A stretch of 64,000 nt of DNA, taken from Anaerococcus sp. Marseille-P3625. Lineage in GTDB: Bacteria; Bacillota; Clostridia; Tissierellales; Peptoniphilaceae. Location: NCBI RefSeq assembly GCF_900232825.1, contig NZ_OCTP01000011.1, positions 459,262 through 523,261 on the forward strand. The letters run 5' to 3'. Shown one piece after another: positions 18,097 to 25,460 of the stretch (within the stretch, counting starts at the first letter, position 1; each line of letters starts with the position of its first letter). The notes under the pieces are model-generated. The model saw nothing but the letters and a program-made list of their open reading frames with translations, searched no databases and was not told the origin of the DNA. A program made the position numbers and the translations under genes.

Positions 18097-18453
18097 TTAC
18101 TCCCAATATTTCCTTAATTGCTCAAGCGCCTCATCTTTTTCTAAATTCAAGTTTTTTGCCCCTTCAATAAAATCATCTGCAATTTTTTCAAATGTTTTGT
18201 TTTCCAGCTTTGAAATAAGTTTAGTATCTTCTGTTACAAATCTTCCAGCAGTTCTCTTACTTTCGCAAAATCCATCTCTTTCAAGCTCCGCTAATGCTTT
18301 TTGAACTGTATTAGGATTTACCTCATAAATTTTGGCAAGATTTCTGACAGAATCAATTTTTTCTCCAGCTTTCCATTCTCCAGTTGAGATTTTTATCTTA
18401 AAATCTTCTAAAAGTTGCAGATATATAGGTCTTTGTGAATCAAATTTCATCAA
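18097..18453 (-). CDS. GntR family transcriptional regulator (YtrA subfamily)
   Basis: The protein has 118 residues: a GntR winged helix (PIYLQLLEDFKIKISTGEW, VRNLAKIYEVNPNTVQKALA, LERDGFCESKRTAGRFV) and only a short helical tail. That is the YtrA type, which lacks the large effector-binding domain. It heads an operon with an ABC exporter and most likely represses its own promoter through the inverted repeat at 18469-18500. Confidence 0.93.
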   Translation of the reverse strand: MMKFDSQRPIYLQLLEDFKIKISTGEWKAGEKIDSVRNLAKIYEVNPNTVQKALAELERDGFCESKRTAGRFVTEDTKLISKLENKTFEKIADDFIEGAKNLNLEKDEALEQLRKYWE

Positions 18454-18468
18454 AACCTCCTAGCTTTG

Positions 18469-18527
18469 TATTATTGTATTACTGTCTTGGTACAATAATA
18501 TTATATCACCATGATTTTCCCTGTCAA
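18469..18527 (-). promoter_or_regulatory. Consensus promoter with GntR operator
   Basis: On the minus strand a perfect TTGACA (18522-18527) and a perfect TATAAT (18500-18505) are 16 bases apart. Immediately downstream a perfect 10-bp inverted repeat, TATTATTGTA / TACAATAATA (18491-18500 and 18469-18478, centres 22 bases apart), covers the start of transcription. A repressor bound there would block the promoter. The natural candidate is the YtrA-type regulator it drives. Confidence 0.85.
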
Positions 18528-18560
18528 GGTTTTTTTGAAATTTTTTTATATTTTTTAAAT

Positions 18561-18583
18561 AAAAAAACAAGCCCTAAGGCTTG
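18561..18583 (-). terminator. Terminator of thiT
   Basis: On the minus strand CAAGCC-TTAG-GGCTTG is followed by a T-run, just past the thiT stop. Confidence 0.88.
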
Positions 18584-18597
18584 CAAAAAAATATTTT

Positions 18598-19161
18598 TTA
18601 GATCTTATTAATTTTTGTCATATCGCTTGTTAAGAAATTTTTTAATAGGTAGATAATTACTAAGGTTATTGCAAATTCTACTAGTAAAAAAGAACCGTTA
18701 TAGATTATTGAATATATAAGAGGAGCTTGGCCTTCAGGTGCATATGAAGCAAAGAATATTACTCCAGTTAATACATGGCAAATAAATCTTCCCAATACAG
18801 CTATTGCAGTTCCTAGTATAATTGGGCCTATATTTTTTGTTTCTAAGAATTTGTCAGAAAATATTCCAGCTAATCCCAAAAGTCCAAAAGCTAACGGATA
18901 ATCCAAGATAGCTTGAACTGGATGTATAACATAACCACCAAGAATCATATCCAAAATTCCATAAACTGCGCCAACTAGTAGACCTTTTACGCATCCATGT
19001 CTTAGGGCAAAGATTATTAAAGGAATCATTTGACCTGCTGTAATTGAACCACCTTGTGGCATTTCAAATAATTTTATACGTCCAAGTACAATAGATAAGG
19101 CTATACAAATAGCTCCTTCTGTTAACATTCTCGTTGTCCAAGTATTGTTTGTTTTTTCCAT
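18598..19161 (-). CDS. thiT: ECF transporter S component, thiamine-specific (ThiT)
   Basis: The protein has about 187 residues with six helices. The N-terminal TEGAICIALSIVLGRIKLF and GGSITAGQMIPL are the ThiT hallmarks, and YGILDMILGGYVIHPVQAIL is the conserved loop that covers bound thiamine. The TPP riboswitch in front agrees with thiamine as substrate. The frame is open from a GTG at 19182, but that codon lies before AGGAGG; ATG 19161 after the site is the start. It depends on an ECF energising module encoded elsewhere. Confidence 0.94.
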   Translation of the reverse strand: MEKTNNTWTTRMLTEGAICIALSIVLGRIKLFEMPQGGSITAGQMIPLIIFALRHGCVKGLLVGAVYGILDMILGGYVIHPVQAILDYPLAFGLLGLAGIFSDKFLETKNIGPIILGTAIAVLGRFICHVLTGVIFFASYAPEGQAPLIYSIIYNGSFLLVEFAITLVIIYLLKNFLTSDMTKINKI

Positions 19162-19189
19162 AAAAAAATACCTCCTTTGCACATACTCA

Positions 19190-19275
19190 AAGAGGCTCAG
19201 ACACTTTCCTCCGCAAGCATTACCTTGAGTCAGGTTAAGGGTATAATCTCAGCTAAAAAGCACCCCTAGTGCGTA
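19190..19275 (-). promoter_or_regulatory. TPP riboswitch (THI box)
   Basis: Read on the minus strand: CACTAGGGGTGC, GCTGAGATTATACCCTTA, ACCTGACTCAAGGTAATGC, TTGCGGAGGAAAGTG. These are the conserved thi-box blocks in order, with CACT and AGTG closing the first helix. The aptamer ends only a few bases before the thiT AGGAGG. No separate terminator hairpin is seen between them, so control of translation initiation is likelier than attenuation. Confidence 0.95.
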
Positions 19276-19278
19276 TAT

Positions 19279-19307
19279 ATTATATACCAATAAAATTTTT
19301 TTGTAAA
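19279..19307 (-). promoter_or_regulatory. Promoter of the TPP riboswitch / thiT unit
   Basis: On the minus strand TTTACA and TATAAT are separated by 17 bases, immediately upstream of the TPP aptamer. Confidence 0.75.
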
Positions 19308-19327
19308 ATAAAAGGGGCGAGTGCCCC
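19305..19327 (-). terminator. Terminator of the polysaccharide operon
   Basis: On the minus strand GGGGC-ACTC-GCCCC is followed by TTTTATTTT. The stem begins at the stop codon of the small lipoprotein gene. The T-run overlaps the thiT -35 box. Confidence 0.8.
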
Positions 19328-19644
19328 TAAATTTCCGATAAATTACAAGTTTCTATATAAAAATTATCTCCATTATATTCCACAAATACAAATCCATTTT
19401 CTTCTTCTTGCAAAATTTTAACAAGAGATCCCTTTTCCAAAGTGTCAAAACTTGCGTTTTTTTCTGGAGAGGAGAAAATTTCAGAATCTTTGTCGACCAT
19501 ATAAAATCCGTTGATTTGAAGAGATTTATCTTCTCTTATTTCTTTTTTATTTTGGAAAATTTCGATATTTTTTGCCTGATAAGCTTCTTTTTGGCCGCAG
19601 GCGCTTAAAAATAATAAAAAAATTATAAGTAGTAGTTTATTTAT
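19327..19644 (-). CDS. Small lipoprotein with a non-AUG (ATA) start, unknown function
   Basis: An open frame encodes a clear lipoprotein: after the start codon NKLLLIIFLLFLSAC is a signal peptide with lipobox LSAC, then about 85 polar residues with an SH3-like look (GFYMVDKDSEIFSSPEK, LEKGSLVKILQEEENGFVFV). No ATG, GTG or TTG begins the frame. The in-frame upstream codons are TGA-TTT-ATC-ATA, and AGGGGTGA stands six bases before the ATA at 19644. ATA (or ATC) must serve as start, or the true ATG was lost by one base change. It overlaps the stop of the Wzz-like gene and ends at a terminator. I recognise no family. Confidence 0.65.
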   Translation of the reverse strand: MNKLLLIIFLLFLSACGQKEAYQAKNIEIFQNKKEIREDKSLQINGFYMVDKDSEIFSSPEKNASFDTLEKGSLVKILQEEENGFVFVEYNGDNFYIETCNLSEI

Positions 19645-20647
19645 GATAAATCACCCCTAAAAATTTAATTTCAAGTCTTTCTAGCTCTTTGATGTTGTAG
19701 GCTAGTTCATTTTTATGGCTATTTTTCTTAACTAAAATAATTTTATAATCTTCAAAATCAGAAAAATCTATGGTTGATGGATTATCCAAGGCTTCTTCAT
19801 CAATTAATATATAAGGAGATTTTTCTTTTGCATCTTCTATTTTGCCTATATCCTCAGAATTTATTACAAAAGCATCTAAAACTTCTCCCAAGTCTTTTGC
19901 TATCGATAAGTCTTTACTTTTTCTATTTAATGGACTTAATCCTACTATCATCTTCGGGGATAAAAATCTTATTTTACGGCTTACTTTGCTAAGCTCGCCC
20001 TTATTTTCTGTGGATAAATCAGCCAAAACTTCTATATTCATTTCTCTTATATCAGCTGCTGAATTTATCTTATCTGATAAAATTTCTCTTACGATGAGTA
20101 TAAAAATTCCAATTAAGCCTCCTAGGAAAAATCCTAAAAGTGTAAAGATTATTCCGCGTTTTTTCGGAGAATTATTTACATTTACTTTTTGCAAATATTC
20201 AATATTTTCCATATTTAGATAATTTTTGGCAAAAGATCTAAATTCTTCAGCAATTAGGGTCAAAGTGTCTTTGGCACGATTTTTATCTGAATCCTTGTAA
20301 GTTAGGGTAATCACCCCTCCTTGAGGATTTACTTCATAGGAAAATTTATTGGAAATATTATTTCCACCGTCAGCTTTGACTTCTTTTTCAACGTCTTGAA
20401 ATAAATCGTCTGACTCCAAAAATTGCCCATAAATATTAGCAAGTTTTTCGTTAAGAATTAATTTGTTGTAAGTAATTGGCTTATCGTCGTTGCTTGTAAC
20501 TATCAAAACAGTTTCTGCTTGATATTTCCCTTCAAGCAAAATTTCTTTGGCAAAAACCAAAAGCCCAAGAATGAGCGCGGGAATTATTATAAATTTTTTA
20601 TTTCTTTTGATTGCATCAATAATTTGATTTGTTGTAAGTTTTTCCAT
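19637..20647 (-). CDS. Wzz-type chain-length protein with a degenerate C-terminal kinase-like domain
   Basis: The protein has 336 residues. A Wzz domain (about residues 1-185) has a membrane segment near 18-34 and a second one near 168-190, preceded by the conserved VNNSPKKRG. The remaining 150 residues follow the outline of a BY-kinase (IREMNIEVLADLS, SPYILIDEEALDNPSTIDF, LEIKFLGVIYH), but no Walker A lysine motif is present, so kinase activity is unlikely. It probably controls polysaccharide chain length or export. It follows the EpsG-like gene by eight bases. Confidence 0.82.
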   Translation of the reverse strand: MEKLTTNQIIDAIKRNKKFIIIPALILGLLVFAKEILLEGKYQAETVLIVTSNDDKPITYNKLILNEKLANIYGQFLESDDLFQDVEKEVKADGGNNISNKFSYEVNPQGGVITLTYKDSDKNRAKDTLTLIAEEFRSFAKNYLNMENIEYLQKVNVNNSPKKRGIIFTLLGFFLGGLIGIFILIVREILSDKINSAADIREMNIEVLADLSTENKGELSKVSRKIRFLSPKMIVGLSPLNRKSKDLSIAKDLGEVLDAFVINSEDIGKIEDAKEKSPYILIDEEALDNPSTIDFSDFEDYKIILVKKNSHKNELAYNIKELERLEIKFLGVIYHK

Positions 20648-20655
20648 AAAATCTC

Positions 20656-21774
20656 CTATTTTAGTGAATAAATTGCATTTAAATTTGTAAAGAAAAAGTC
20701 ATAACTTGGAGCTTTGACCATCAAAAATACTGCGTAGGGCAGGATGAAAACCACAAGGCCTAAAATAATTAAGACTCTACCAAGTTTATCTATCTCTTTT
20801 ATTTCTTCAAGAACTAAAGGTATATAAATTATTTGTAGAATGGATATAAAGGTTGAAAATCTAAAGGCTATGGCAATTGACGACCTAAAAACCAATAAGG
20901 CAATCAAATAAAACCACATGGCCTTAAGAGAAGCTTCTTCAATAGAGAATTTCTCAAAAGATTTCTTGTTAAAATACATTATACTTGTTACAAATAGGGC
21001 CAGAGCAAAGATAATTCTCGGATCATATATTGCCATAGCTCCGGCAAATTTCCCGGTAAAGGTATAGGAATTTATCTTTAATGCCATTCTCGATAAGCCA
21101 ACAGCTGACATTAAACTTGCCATCAAACTAAAAAATCTTGCTGAGAAAATACTAACAAGAAAAGCAGCTCCCAGACTCAAAACTTTAAGTAGATTTCCAA
21201 TTCTAAAAAGCATCAAAAATAAAAATGCCAATAAAATTATGGCAGCCCTATGAAAGCTAAAAGCAAGGAGAAAAAACATAAAGCTTTTAAAGAATTTTTT
21301 CTCTGACAAGGCGTCAATGCTAATAAGTCCAAGGCCAATGGCTGATGCGGTTCTTGCAGTTTGCATATCAAATTGCATGAAAACCGGCAAAAATATAAGG
21401 GCAGATAAAAAAGGATTTCTGCTTTTTTTAATAGAAATATTAGCAACCGGGATAATTGATAGTGCATTCATCAAAACAATGACCCATTGGCGAGAAATTC
21501 CAAAATAATTAATCAAATAGGAAAATAATCTAAAAGAAAATTCTACTGGATAAGAAAAATTTAAAACTTTTGAAAAATCTAGACCAATATCTTTGACAAA
21601 CCGCAAATAATTGTAATAATCAGCATCACCTGACCCGCGCAAGGCTGCAAAAATAAACATTATAAAAAACATTAGTCCTGCAAAAATTTGCTTGTTTTTT
21701 TTATTATTAAATTTTATCAAGCTATTTACCGCAAACAAAACTAGTTCGGTAAGTGTAAATAATGTAAAACCCAT
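20656..21774 (-). CDS. EpsG family polysaccharide polymerase-like membrane protein
   Basis: The protein has 372 residues with about ten membrane helices. FAALRGSGDADYYNYLRF near residue 45 and LAFSFHRAAIILLAFLF near 170 match the EpsG/Wzy pattern, with a conserved Arg-Gly, Asp and Tyr and the central histidine. Such proteins join repeat units of exopolysaccharide or capsule. Only a Wzz-like protein and a lipoprotein follow; no glycosyltransferase or flippase is beside it, so this is a partial or satellite polysaccharide locus. Confidence 0.83.
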   Translation of the reverse strand: MGFTLFTLTELVLFAVNSLIKFNNKKNKQIFAGLMFFIMFIFAALRGSGDADYYNYLRFVKDIGLDFSKVLNFSYPVEFSFRLFSYLINYFGISRQWVIVLMNALSIIPVANISIKKSRNPFLSALIFLPVFMQFDMQTARTASAIGLGLISIDALSEKKFFKSFMFFLLAFSFHRAAIILLAFLFLMLFRIGNLLKVLSLGAAFLVSIFSARFFSLMASLMSAVGLSRMALKINSYTFTGKFAGAMAIYDPRIIFALALFVTSIMYFNKKSFEKFSIEEASLKAMWFYLIALLVFRSSIAIAFRFSTFISILQIIYIPLVLEEIKEIDKLGRVLIILGLVVFILPYAVFLMVKAPSYDFFFTNLNAIYSLK

Positions 21775-21899
21775 AAAGACCTCTATTTTCTAAAAATATT
21801 ATAACAGATTGGAGGGATTTTAGGAAAAAATTATAAATTTTACCTAAATTTTACAAATTATTTAAAAAATCAAAATAAGTTTTGCCTATTATATAAGTA

Positions 21900-22070
21900 A
21901 GTAAACAGGAAATATAGTTTCCGCTGATTTTTATAATAAAAATTACTTTCTTCCTTAAACGTTATGTAAAACTGTTTACTAGTGCAAAAGTAAGACCCTC
22001 AAACTTTTGTAAAACTCTCTAGAAAATAAATAAGAGAGAATACTGTCAACTAGATGTTGACAGTTTTTAT
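21900..22070 (+). ncRNA. Unassigned structured RNA of about 170 nt
   Basis: The intergenic space between two minus-strand genes folds on the plus strand into an ordered set of helices. A 9-bp perfect closing stem AGTAAACAG / CTGTTTACT (21900-21908 with 21972-21980) encloses GGAAA-TATAG-TTTCC and an ATTTTTATAATAAAAAT hairpin. Next come CAAAAGT / ACTTTTG around AAGACCCTCAA, CTCTCT / AGAGAG, and a terminator. A TATTATATAAG stretch lies just before the first stem as a possible -10 region. There is no plus-strand gene after the terminator, so it should be a free-standing RNA. It does not match the FMN, TPP, T-box, SRP or tmRNA signatures I know. 6S-type RNA is not excluded. Confidence 0.6.
22043..22070 (+). 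terminator. Terminator of the structured RNA
   Basis: CTGTCAAC / GTTGACAG is a perfect 8-bp stem with loop TAGAT, followed by TTTTTATTTTTT on the plus strand. Confidence 0.88.
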
Positions 22071-22071
22071 T

Positions 22072-22125
22072 TTTTAAAAAAATAAAACCCTAAGTTAAGT
22101 AAAATTTACCATAACTTAGGGTTTT
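22072..22125 (-). terminator. Terminator of the DUF2089-DUF4097 unit
   Basis: On the minus strand AAAACCCTAAGTTA and TAACTTAGGGTTTT form a perfect 14-bp stem, followed by ATTTTTTT. Confidence 0.88.
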
Positions 22126-22132
22126 ATAATTT

Positions 22133-23185
22133 TTATCTTAGAGAAACTTTGCCAAAGCTAGAATCTATATTGATATTTAAATCTGTATTGTTGATATTGG
22201 TTGAAACTTCAAAACCATCTTCGTTTTGGATCTTGTTTTTAAATCTATCTGAAATATCAAGATAATGTCCATCGACATGTGCTTTGATATCGCCATTGTA
22301 GCCTTCTGCGTCGATTATAATATTTCCTGAAGTAGAATCTAGGCTGATATTTTTTGTATCTTTGATGCCAAAAATTCTAATATTTCCAGAAGTTGTATCA
22401 GCATCAAATTCTTTGGAATTTAGTCCATCAACTCTTATATTTCCGCTTACTGCATCTACACTTGCCATTTCGCCACTGATATTTGATAGATAAACTGCTC
22501 CATTTACATTGTCAATTTCAAGTTCACCGTTGGTATTTTTGATATCTATTTTTCCATTAACATTGTCTATGGATAGGTTGCCAGAAGAATTTATAATGGT
22601 AATTTTTGCATTTACAGAATCTATAGTTTGATCTTTAAAATCTACATCTGAAATTTCAACAGTTCCATTTACTATGTCAATTTCAAGATTTTCATAAAGA
22701 TTTTTTGCCAAGGAAAGTTTAATAACTGCGCTTGCATCGACCTTGTTATATTTGTCGTTTACTGTAATATTTAGTGAATCTTCGTCAATATCGATATCTA
22801 AATAATCGATAAGGTCATTTTTCTTTGACCAAATATCTTGAGATAAGGTTATTGCAGAGTCAACCGCTCTTTCGATTAGGATTTTTCCATTTGGAATATC
22901 TATAGAAATTTTATTGATTTCATCGTCAATTCTCATTTCTGCGTGAGTATTGCTTTCGCCTTTGATATTAAATTGATTTATATCAAAATTATCAAAATCA
23001 ATATTATTTATGGTTTCTGTTGTCTTTTTTATAACACTATCAATAGATTGGCTTAGCTTTGAAATAAAGTCGTTCTCGCTTTTGATCTTTTTGCCACCTA
23101 CTGCATCTAGTAAGTTATTTGCTTCTTCAACTGTAATTTTTCCGTCTTTAAGCATTTCTAGAATCATTTGTTTTTCATCGTTCAT
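22133..23185 (-). CDS. DUF4097 beta-repeat protein with N-terminal helical motif (YvlB-like)
   Basis: The protein has 350 residues. Residues 1-35 form a small helical motif (KQMILEMLKDGKITVEEANN). From about residue 85 a long right-handed beta repeat follows, with recurring units such as ISDVDFKDQTIDSVNAKIT, LSIDNVNGKIDIKNTNGELE and VSGNIRVDGLNS, the DUF4097 pattern. No signal peptide or membrane segment is seen, so it should be cytosolic. The family is often tied to envelope-stress regulators. Its start overlaps the DUF2089 gene by 11 bases. Function unknown. Confidence 0.88.
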   Translation of the reverse strand: MNDEKQMILEMLKDGKITVEEANNLLDAVGGKKIKSENDFISKLSQSIDSVIKKTTETINNIDFDNFDINQFNIKGESNTHAEMRIDDEINKISIDIPNGKILIERAVDSAITLSQDIWSKKNDLIDYLDIDIDEDSLNITVNDKYNKVDASAVIKLSLAKNLYENLEIDIVNGTVEISDVDFKDQTIDSVNAKITIINSSGNLSIDNVNGKIDIKNTNGELEIDNVNGAVYLSNISGEMASVDAVSGNIRVDGLNSKEFDADTTSGNIRIFGIKDTKNISLDSTSGNIIIDAEGYNGDIKAHVDGHYLDISDRFKNKIQNEDGFEVSTNINNTDLNINIDSSFGKVSLR

Positions 23186-23534
23186 CTTTTAATTCCTCCA
23201 ATAATTCACGAGCTTGCTCAGCTGTAATCTCGCCATTATCAAGCATATTAAGTATGTCAATACGGCTTGCTTTCTTGTCAACTTTTCCACCTAATTTTGC
23301 AACCAACTTATCTATTCTATTTCTAACTGTAGGATATGAAATTCCAATTTCCTCACCTACATCCTTAATACTTCCTCTTTTTTGTAAAAAAAGTTCAATA
23401 AATTCTTTATCTTCCTTATCAAGTCTAGCAAAATTATCCATTTCAAACTCGCCAGAAACTTCAGTATAACAATTATTGCATTTATATGATGTGATCATCA
23501 TTTCAGATCCACAATTTGGGCATTTATTAATCAT
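23175..23534 (-). CDS. DUF2089 protein: zinc ribbon plus HTH regulator
   Basis: The protein has 119 residues. An N-terminal four-cysteine zinc ribbon (CPNCG at 5-9, then CNNC near 20) precedes a helix-turn-helix (DVGEEIGISYPTVRNRIDKL). The C-terminal helical motif IDILNMLDNGEITAEQAREL closely resembles the head of the DUF4097 protein encoded next. This makes it a probable DNA-binding regulator working with its neighbour. The gene has an AAAGGAGG site and a promoter flanked by direct repeats. Confidence 0.9.
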   Translation of the reverse strand: MINKCPNCGSEMMITSYKCNNCYTEVSGEFEMDNFARLDKEDKEFIELFLQKRGSIKDVGEEIGISYPTVRNRIDKLVAKLGGKVDKKASRIDILNMLDNGEITAEQARELLEELKDER

Positions 23535-23565
23535 ACAAATCCTCCTTTTGATATGAGTATACTAT

Positions 23566-23599
23566 CAAATTAATATTTGTAAAGTCAAAATTAATATTT
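23566..23599 (-). promoter_or_regulatory. DUF2089 promoter with two direct repeats around the -35 box
   Basis: AAATTAATATTT occurs at 23567-23578 and again at 23588-23599, 21 bases apart (two helical turns). On the minus strand TTGACT (23583-23588) lies at the edge of the outer copy, and TAGTAT 18 bases on is a possible -10. Two same-face sites across a promoter suggest a dimeric or cooperative regulator. The DUF2089 protein itself is the obvious candidate. Confidence 0.6.
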
Positions 23600-23718
23600 T
23601 TAATTATTTTTTTTAATTTTATAAATAATCAAAGTTAAAACTTACGTAATTTGATAAGTGTTAAAGTAATTTCCCCGAAAATTATTTATAAATTCAAATG
23701 AATTTATAAAAAATTTCA

Positions 23719-23748
23719 ACAAAAAAACGAGTCTTTTTCAAAACTCGT
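23719..23748 (-). terminator. Terminator of the glycolipid operon
   Basis: On the minus strand ACGAGT-TTTGAAAAAG-ACTCGT is followed by TTTTTTTG. Confidence 0.8.
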
Positions 23749-23760
23749 ATCTTTATAAAA

Positions 23761-24462
23761 TTAAACAATTTCAACAAATTCCTTATCCCAATAAGAACGC
23801 AAGGTTCTTGTTATCCATAATATGGTATTTATCATCACTATTGCGAGTAAAACCATGCCCATCCACAGAAAATATTCTAGGGCAATTTTATATTTCAACA
23901 AAAAACTTGGAGCAAATCTATAAATAAGGGCACAAGCAAAGAAAAAAGTCATCCACTTTGCACTTGTTCTAAGATTTTCCTTGAAATCAGGAAAAACCAT
24001 TGCTTTTTTGCCGTATTTTCCTAAGAATTTATCCCTTGCTTCTTTGATTTTTTCCCTATCTTCTTTAGGAGAATTATCTATAAGAGCTGAGTAATAATGC
24101 TCCATATCTACTGGAGTTGAGGCGTATTTTCTCAAATTTAATAGCTCTTTTAAGGAATATTCTATGGCTAAGATTTTGCCTGTAATTGTAGCTTTTGACC
24201 TGTAGGTTCTTCTTTCTTCTCTTAGATTTTTTAATTTTTCTGTATCTCTTAGAGGATCTAAAAGTTTTTGTGTTTCAACTTCATAATTTCTTTTGTTTGC
24301 CAAAAATTTGCTAAAAACAATAACTGCAACAAAAATTATAAAGATTTGTGAAACTATTAAAGCAACATTACCTCCACCAAAAGATGAGGTGATTATTAGC
24401 ATCATACCAGGTATTAGCTGGGTTAAAAATGCTATTAGTAAAAAATATAATATTGATCTCAT
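23761..24462 (-). CDS. Membrane protein linked to a glycosyltransferase pair, unknown function
   Basis: The protein has about 233 residues: two N-terminal membrane helices (about 4-24 and 33-53), a charged cytosolic middle rich in Lys, Arg and Glu (about 55-165), then two C-terminal helices. I recognise no family. The start ATG 24462 overlaps the stop of the glycosyltransferase gene in an ATGA, so it is the third member of the operon and probably acts in the same glycolipid pathway. A longer frame exists upstream but has no better ribosome-binding site. Confidence 0.75.
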   Translation of the reverse strand: MRSILYFLLIAFLTQLIPGMMLIITSSFGGGNVALIVSQIFIIFVAVIVFSKFLANKRNYEVETQKLLDPLRDTEKLKNLREERRTYRSKATITGKILAIEYSLKELLNLRKYASTPVDMEHYYSALIDNSPKEDREKIKEARDKFLGKYGKKAMVFPDFKENLRTSAKWMTFFFACALIYRFAPSFLLKYKIALEYFLWMGMVLLAIVMINTILWITRTLRSYWDKEFVEIV

Positions 24463-25460
24463 AAATTCATTACCTTCTTGTAACAAGCAACTAGTTTTTT
24501 GCCCGTATTTTCTATGGATTTTTCTTCTGCAATTTTATAGGCAACATCGCTTAGACTTCCTAGTTCTCCTTCTAAAATTTGACGAATTTTCTTTTCAAAT
24601 TCTGCAATGCTATCTGCCTTATAAATATTTACGCCATCTTCGTATTCATCTTCAAAAATTTCTATATCGCGAATTAAAATATCCGCCTTGCAAGCCAAGG
24701 CTTCTAGTAGGACTATGCCTTCTGTTTCCTCGTGAGTTAGAAATACGTACAAATCGCTTCCGCAATAAGCTTCTCTTAGATCATCGCTATTGATATATCC
24801 TGGGAAATGAAGATTTGCAGGGGATGTGTCTATATCCTTGTTTATTTCTGGTGGAATTATGCTAGGATTTAATTCACCAAACCAAATAAATTCATATTCT
24901 GGCATCCTTTTTGCAAGGGCGATAAAATCGTCTATGCCCTTTCTTTTGATTGGAAGACCCACTGAAATGATGGTTTTCTTATTCTTGTCAATTCCATATT
25001 TATTGTAAAAATTTTCCCTGTCATTTTCTTTTCTCTTCCAAAAATCTAGATCAATTCCATTAGAAACTACTTCTATGTCTTTTTTTAGCTTATAGCTTTC
25101 TAAGATTCTTTTGGAATACTCACTTGGAGTTATAATTAAATCTCCCTTGTTGTAGCAATATGTAAGCCAAATCTTAAAGGCTGGGGCAATTTGATTGCTT
25201 AATATAAAGGAATCTTTAAAATCTTCCTTGGTTGAATGAGCGTGGTAGATAACTTTTTTGCCCTCTTTTTTGGCCTTATCTGCAAAAGTTACAGAATTTG
25301 GCAAAATCGTATTTATATGAACCAAATCATATGAATCATTTTCATCAAGGGTATAATCGCAACCAACTGTTTCAAGAGCCTTGATCTGGTGGTCGATGGC
25401 CTTGCCAACTCCCGATTGTTTTACTTTATCATAATCTTTTGTATATAGAAGGACTTTCAT
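24459..25460 (-). CDS. GT4 glycosyltransferase, probably the second enzyme of diglucosyl-diacylglycerol synthesis
   Basis: The protein has 333 residues with a GT-B fold: VHINTILPNSV and VIYHAHSTKEDFKD in the first lobe, ISVGLPIKRKGIDDFI at the hinge, and ETEGIVLLEALACKADI, the E-x7-E motif of retaining GT4 enzymes. Its partner upstream resembles the enzyme that adds the first glucose to diacylglycerol; the pair recalls the neighbouring pneumococcal enzymes. The assignment to glycolipid synthesis is by layout and similarity of type. Its start lies 32 bases inside the upstream gene. Confidence 0.8.
   Translation of the reverse strand: MKVLLYTKDYDKVKQSGVGKAIDHQIKALETVGCDYTLDENDSYDLVHINTILPNSVTFADKAKKEGKKVIYHAHSTKEDFKDSFILSNQIAPAFKIWLTYCYNKGDLIITPSEYSKRILESYKLKKDIEVVSNGIDLDFWKRKENDRENFYNKYGIDKNKKTIISVGLPIKRKGIDDFIALAKRMPEYEFIWFGELNPSIIPPEINKDIDTSPANLHFPGYINSDDLREAYCGSDLYVFLTHEETEGIVLLEALACKADILIRDIEIFEDEYEDGVNIYKADSIAEFEKKIRQILEGELGSLSDVAYKIAEEKSIENTGKKLVACYKKVMNL

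Noticed and set aside
21900-22070. Reading the structured RNA as a riboswitch leader
   Set aside because: There is no gene on the plus strand after its terminator until 26699, so it would control nothing.
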